Shown: positions 5,767 through 5,772 of the stretch, one piece after another
Numbering within the stretch: position 1 is the stretch's first letter
Layout of the letters: each line of letters begins with the position of its first letter
Source: Verrucomicrobiota bacterium
Lineage (GTDB): Bacteria; Verrucomicrobiota; Verrucomicrobiia; Limisphaerales; AV2
Assembly: GCA_003219675.1 (NCBI GenBank)
Contig: QHPW01000419.1
Coordinates: 2,334 to 8,105 of the forward strand
Length of the DNA: 5,772 nt
Reading direction: 5' to 3'
Notes under the pieces: generated by a model
What the model was told of the DNA's origin: nothing
The model's database searches: none
The model's input: the letters and a program-made list of their open reading frames with translations, nothing else
Translations under genes and position numbers: made by a program

Positions 5767-5772
5767 CCTTGA

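Noticed and set aside
1..5772. CRISPR array, tRNA or rRNA gene, defence system
   Set aside because: I saw no regularly spaced direct repeats with unique spacers, no tRNA-like cloverleaf with a CCA end, and no nuclease, toxin or transposase motifs. The three-way element at 407-462 lacks tRNA T-loop and anticodon features.

Overview
The window is GC-rich and gene-dense. It looks like Verrucomicrobiota DNA, most likely the Pedosphaera/Limisphaerales side. The evidence is a type II secretion/pilin-like protein with a GFTLIELLVVIAIIGIL N-terminus followed by a VNNLRQLQLAF stretch, a remnant of a HAF-repeat extracellular protein, and short palindromic or tandem repeats between and at the ends of genes. 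This assignment comes from recognising protein and repeat style, not from a database search.

Left part (1-1640), all minus strand. A prepilin-like gene runs off the left edge, and its unusually long leader peptide is encoded by a 64-bp segment with inverted-repeat ends. Upstream of it, 339-474 has no gene but holds a 56-bp element that folds as two perfect 9-bp hairpins inside an outer stem. Next comes a 5'-truncated HAF-repeat gene (475-900). A complete family 2 glycosyltransferase gene (915-1640) follows; its stop codon lies inside a 7-bp tandem repeat. The HAF remnant, the tandem repeat and the glycosyltransferase end abut each other, which suggests a rearrangement junction.

Middle (1641-2786), plus strand. 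A roughly 100-bp divergent intergenic region with a 14-bp perfect palindrome precedes a radical SAM gene of the HydE/BioB type (GTG start at 1740, 348 aa). It keeps the CxxxCxxC cluster motif but lacks the C-terminal cysteines of Thermotoga HydE, and no hydrogenase gene is visible.

Right part (2789-5772), minus strand. Three genes form a compact operon, read from right to left: a small exported protein (5731-5141), a flavin-dependent halogenase-like oxidoreductase (5127-3553, 13-nt gap) and a UbiE-type methyltransferase (3556-2789, overlapping by ATGA). A plausible sigma-70-like promoter sits so close to the first start codon that the mRNA may be leaderless. The operon converges on the radical SAM gene with only 2 nt between the stop codons.

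A flavin halogenase-like enzyme, a C/O-methyltransferase and a radical SAM enzyme side by side suggest tailoring or cofactor chemistry on a small, perhaps quinone-like or aromatic, molecule. The substrate cannot be read from the sequence, and no scaffold-building enzyme (PKS, NRPS, prenyltransferase) is present in the window.
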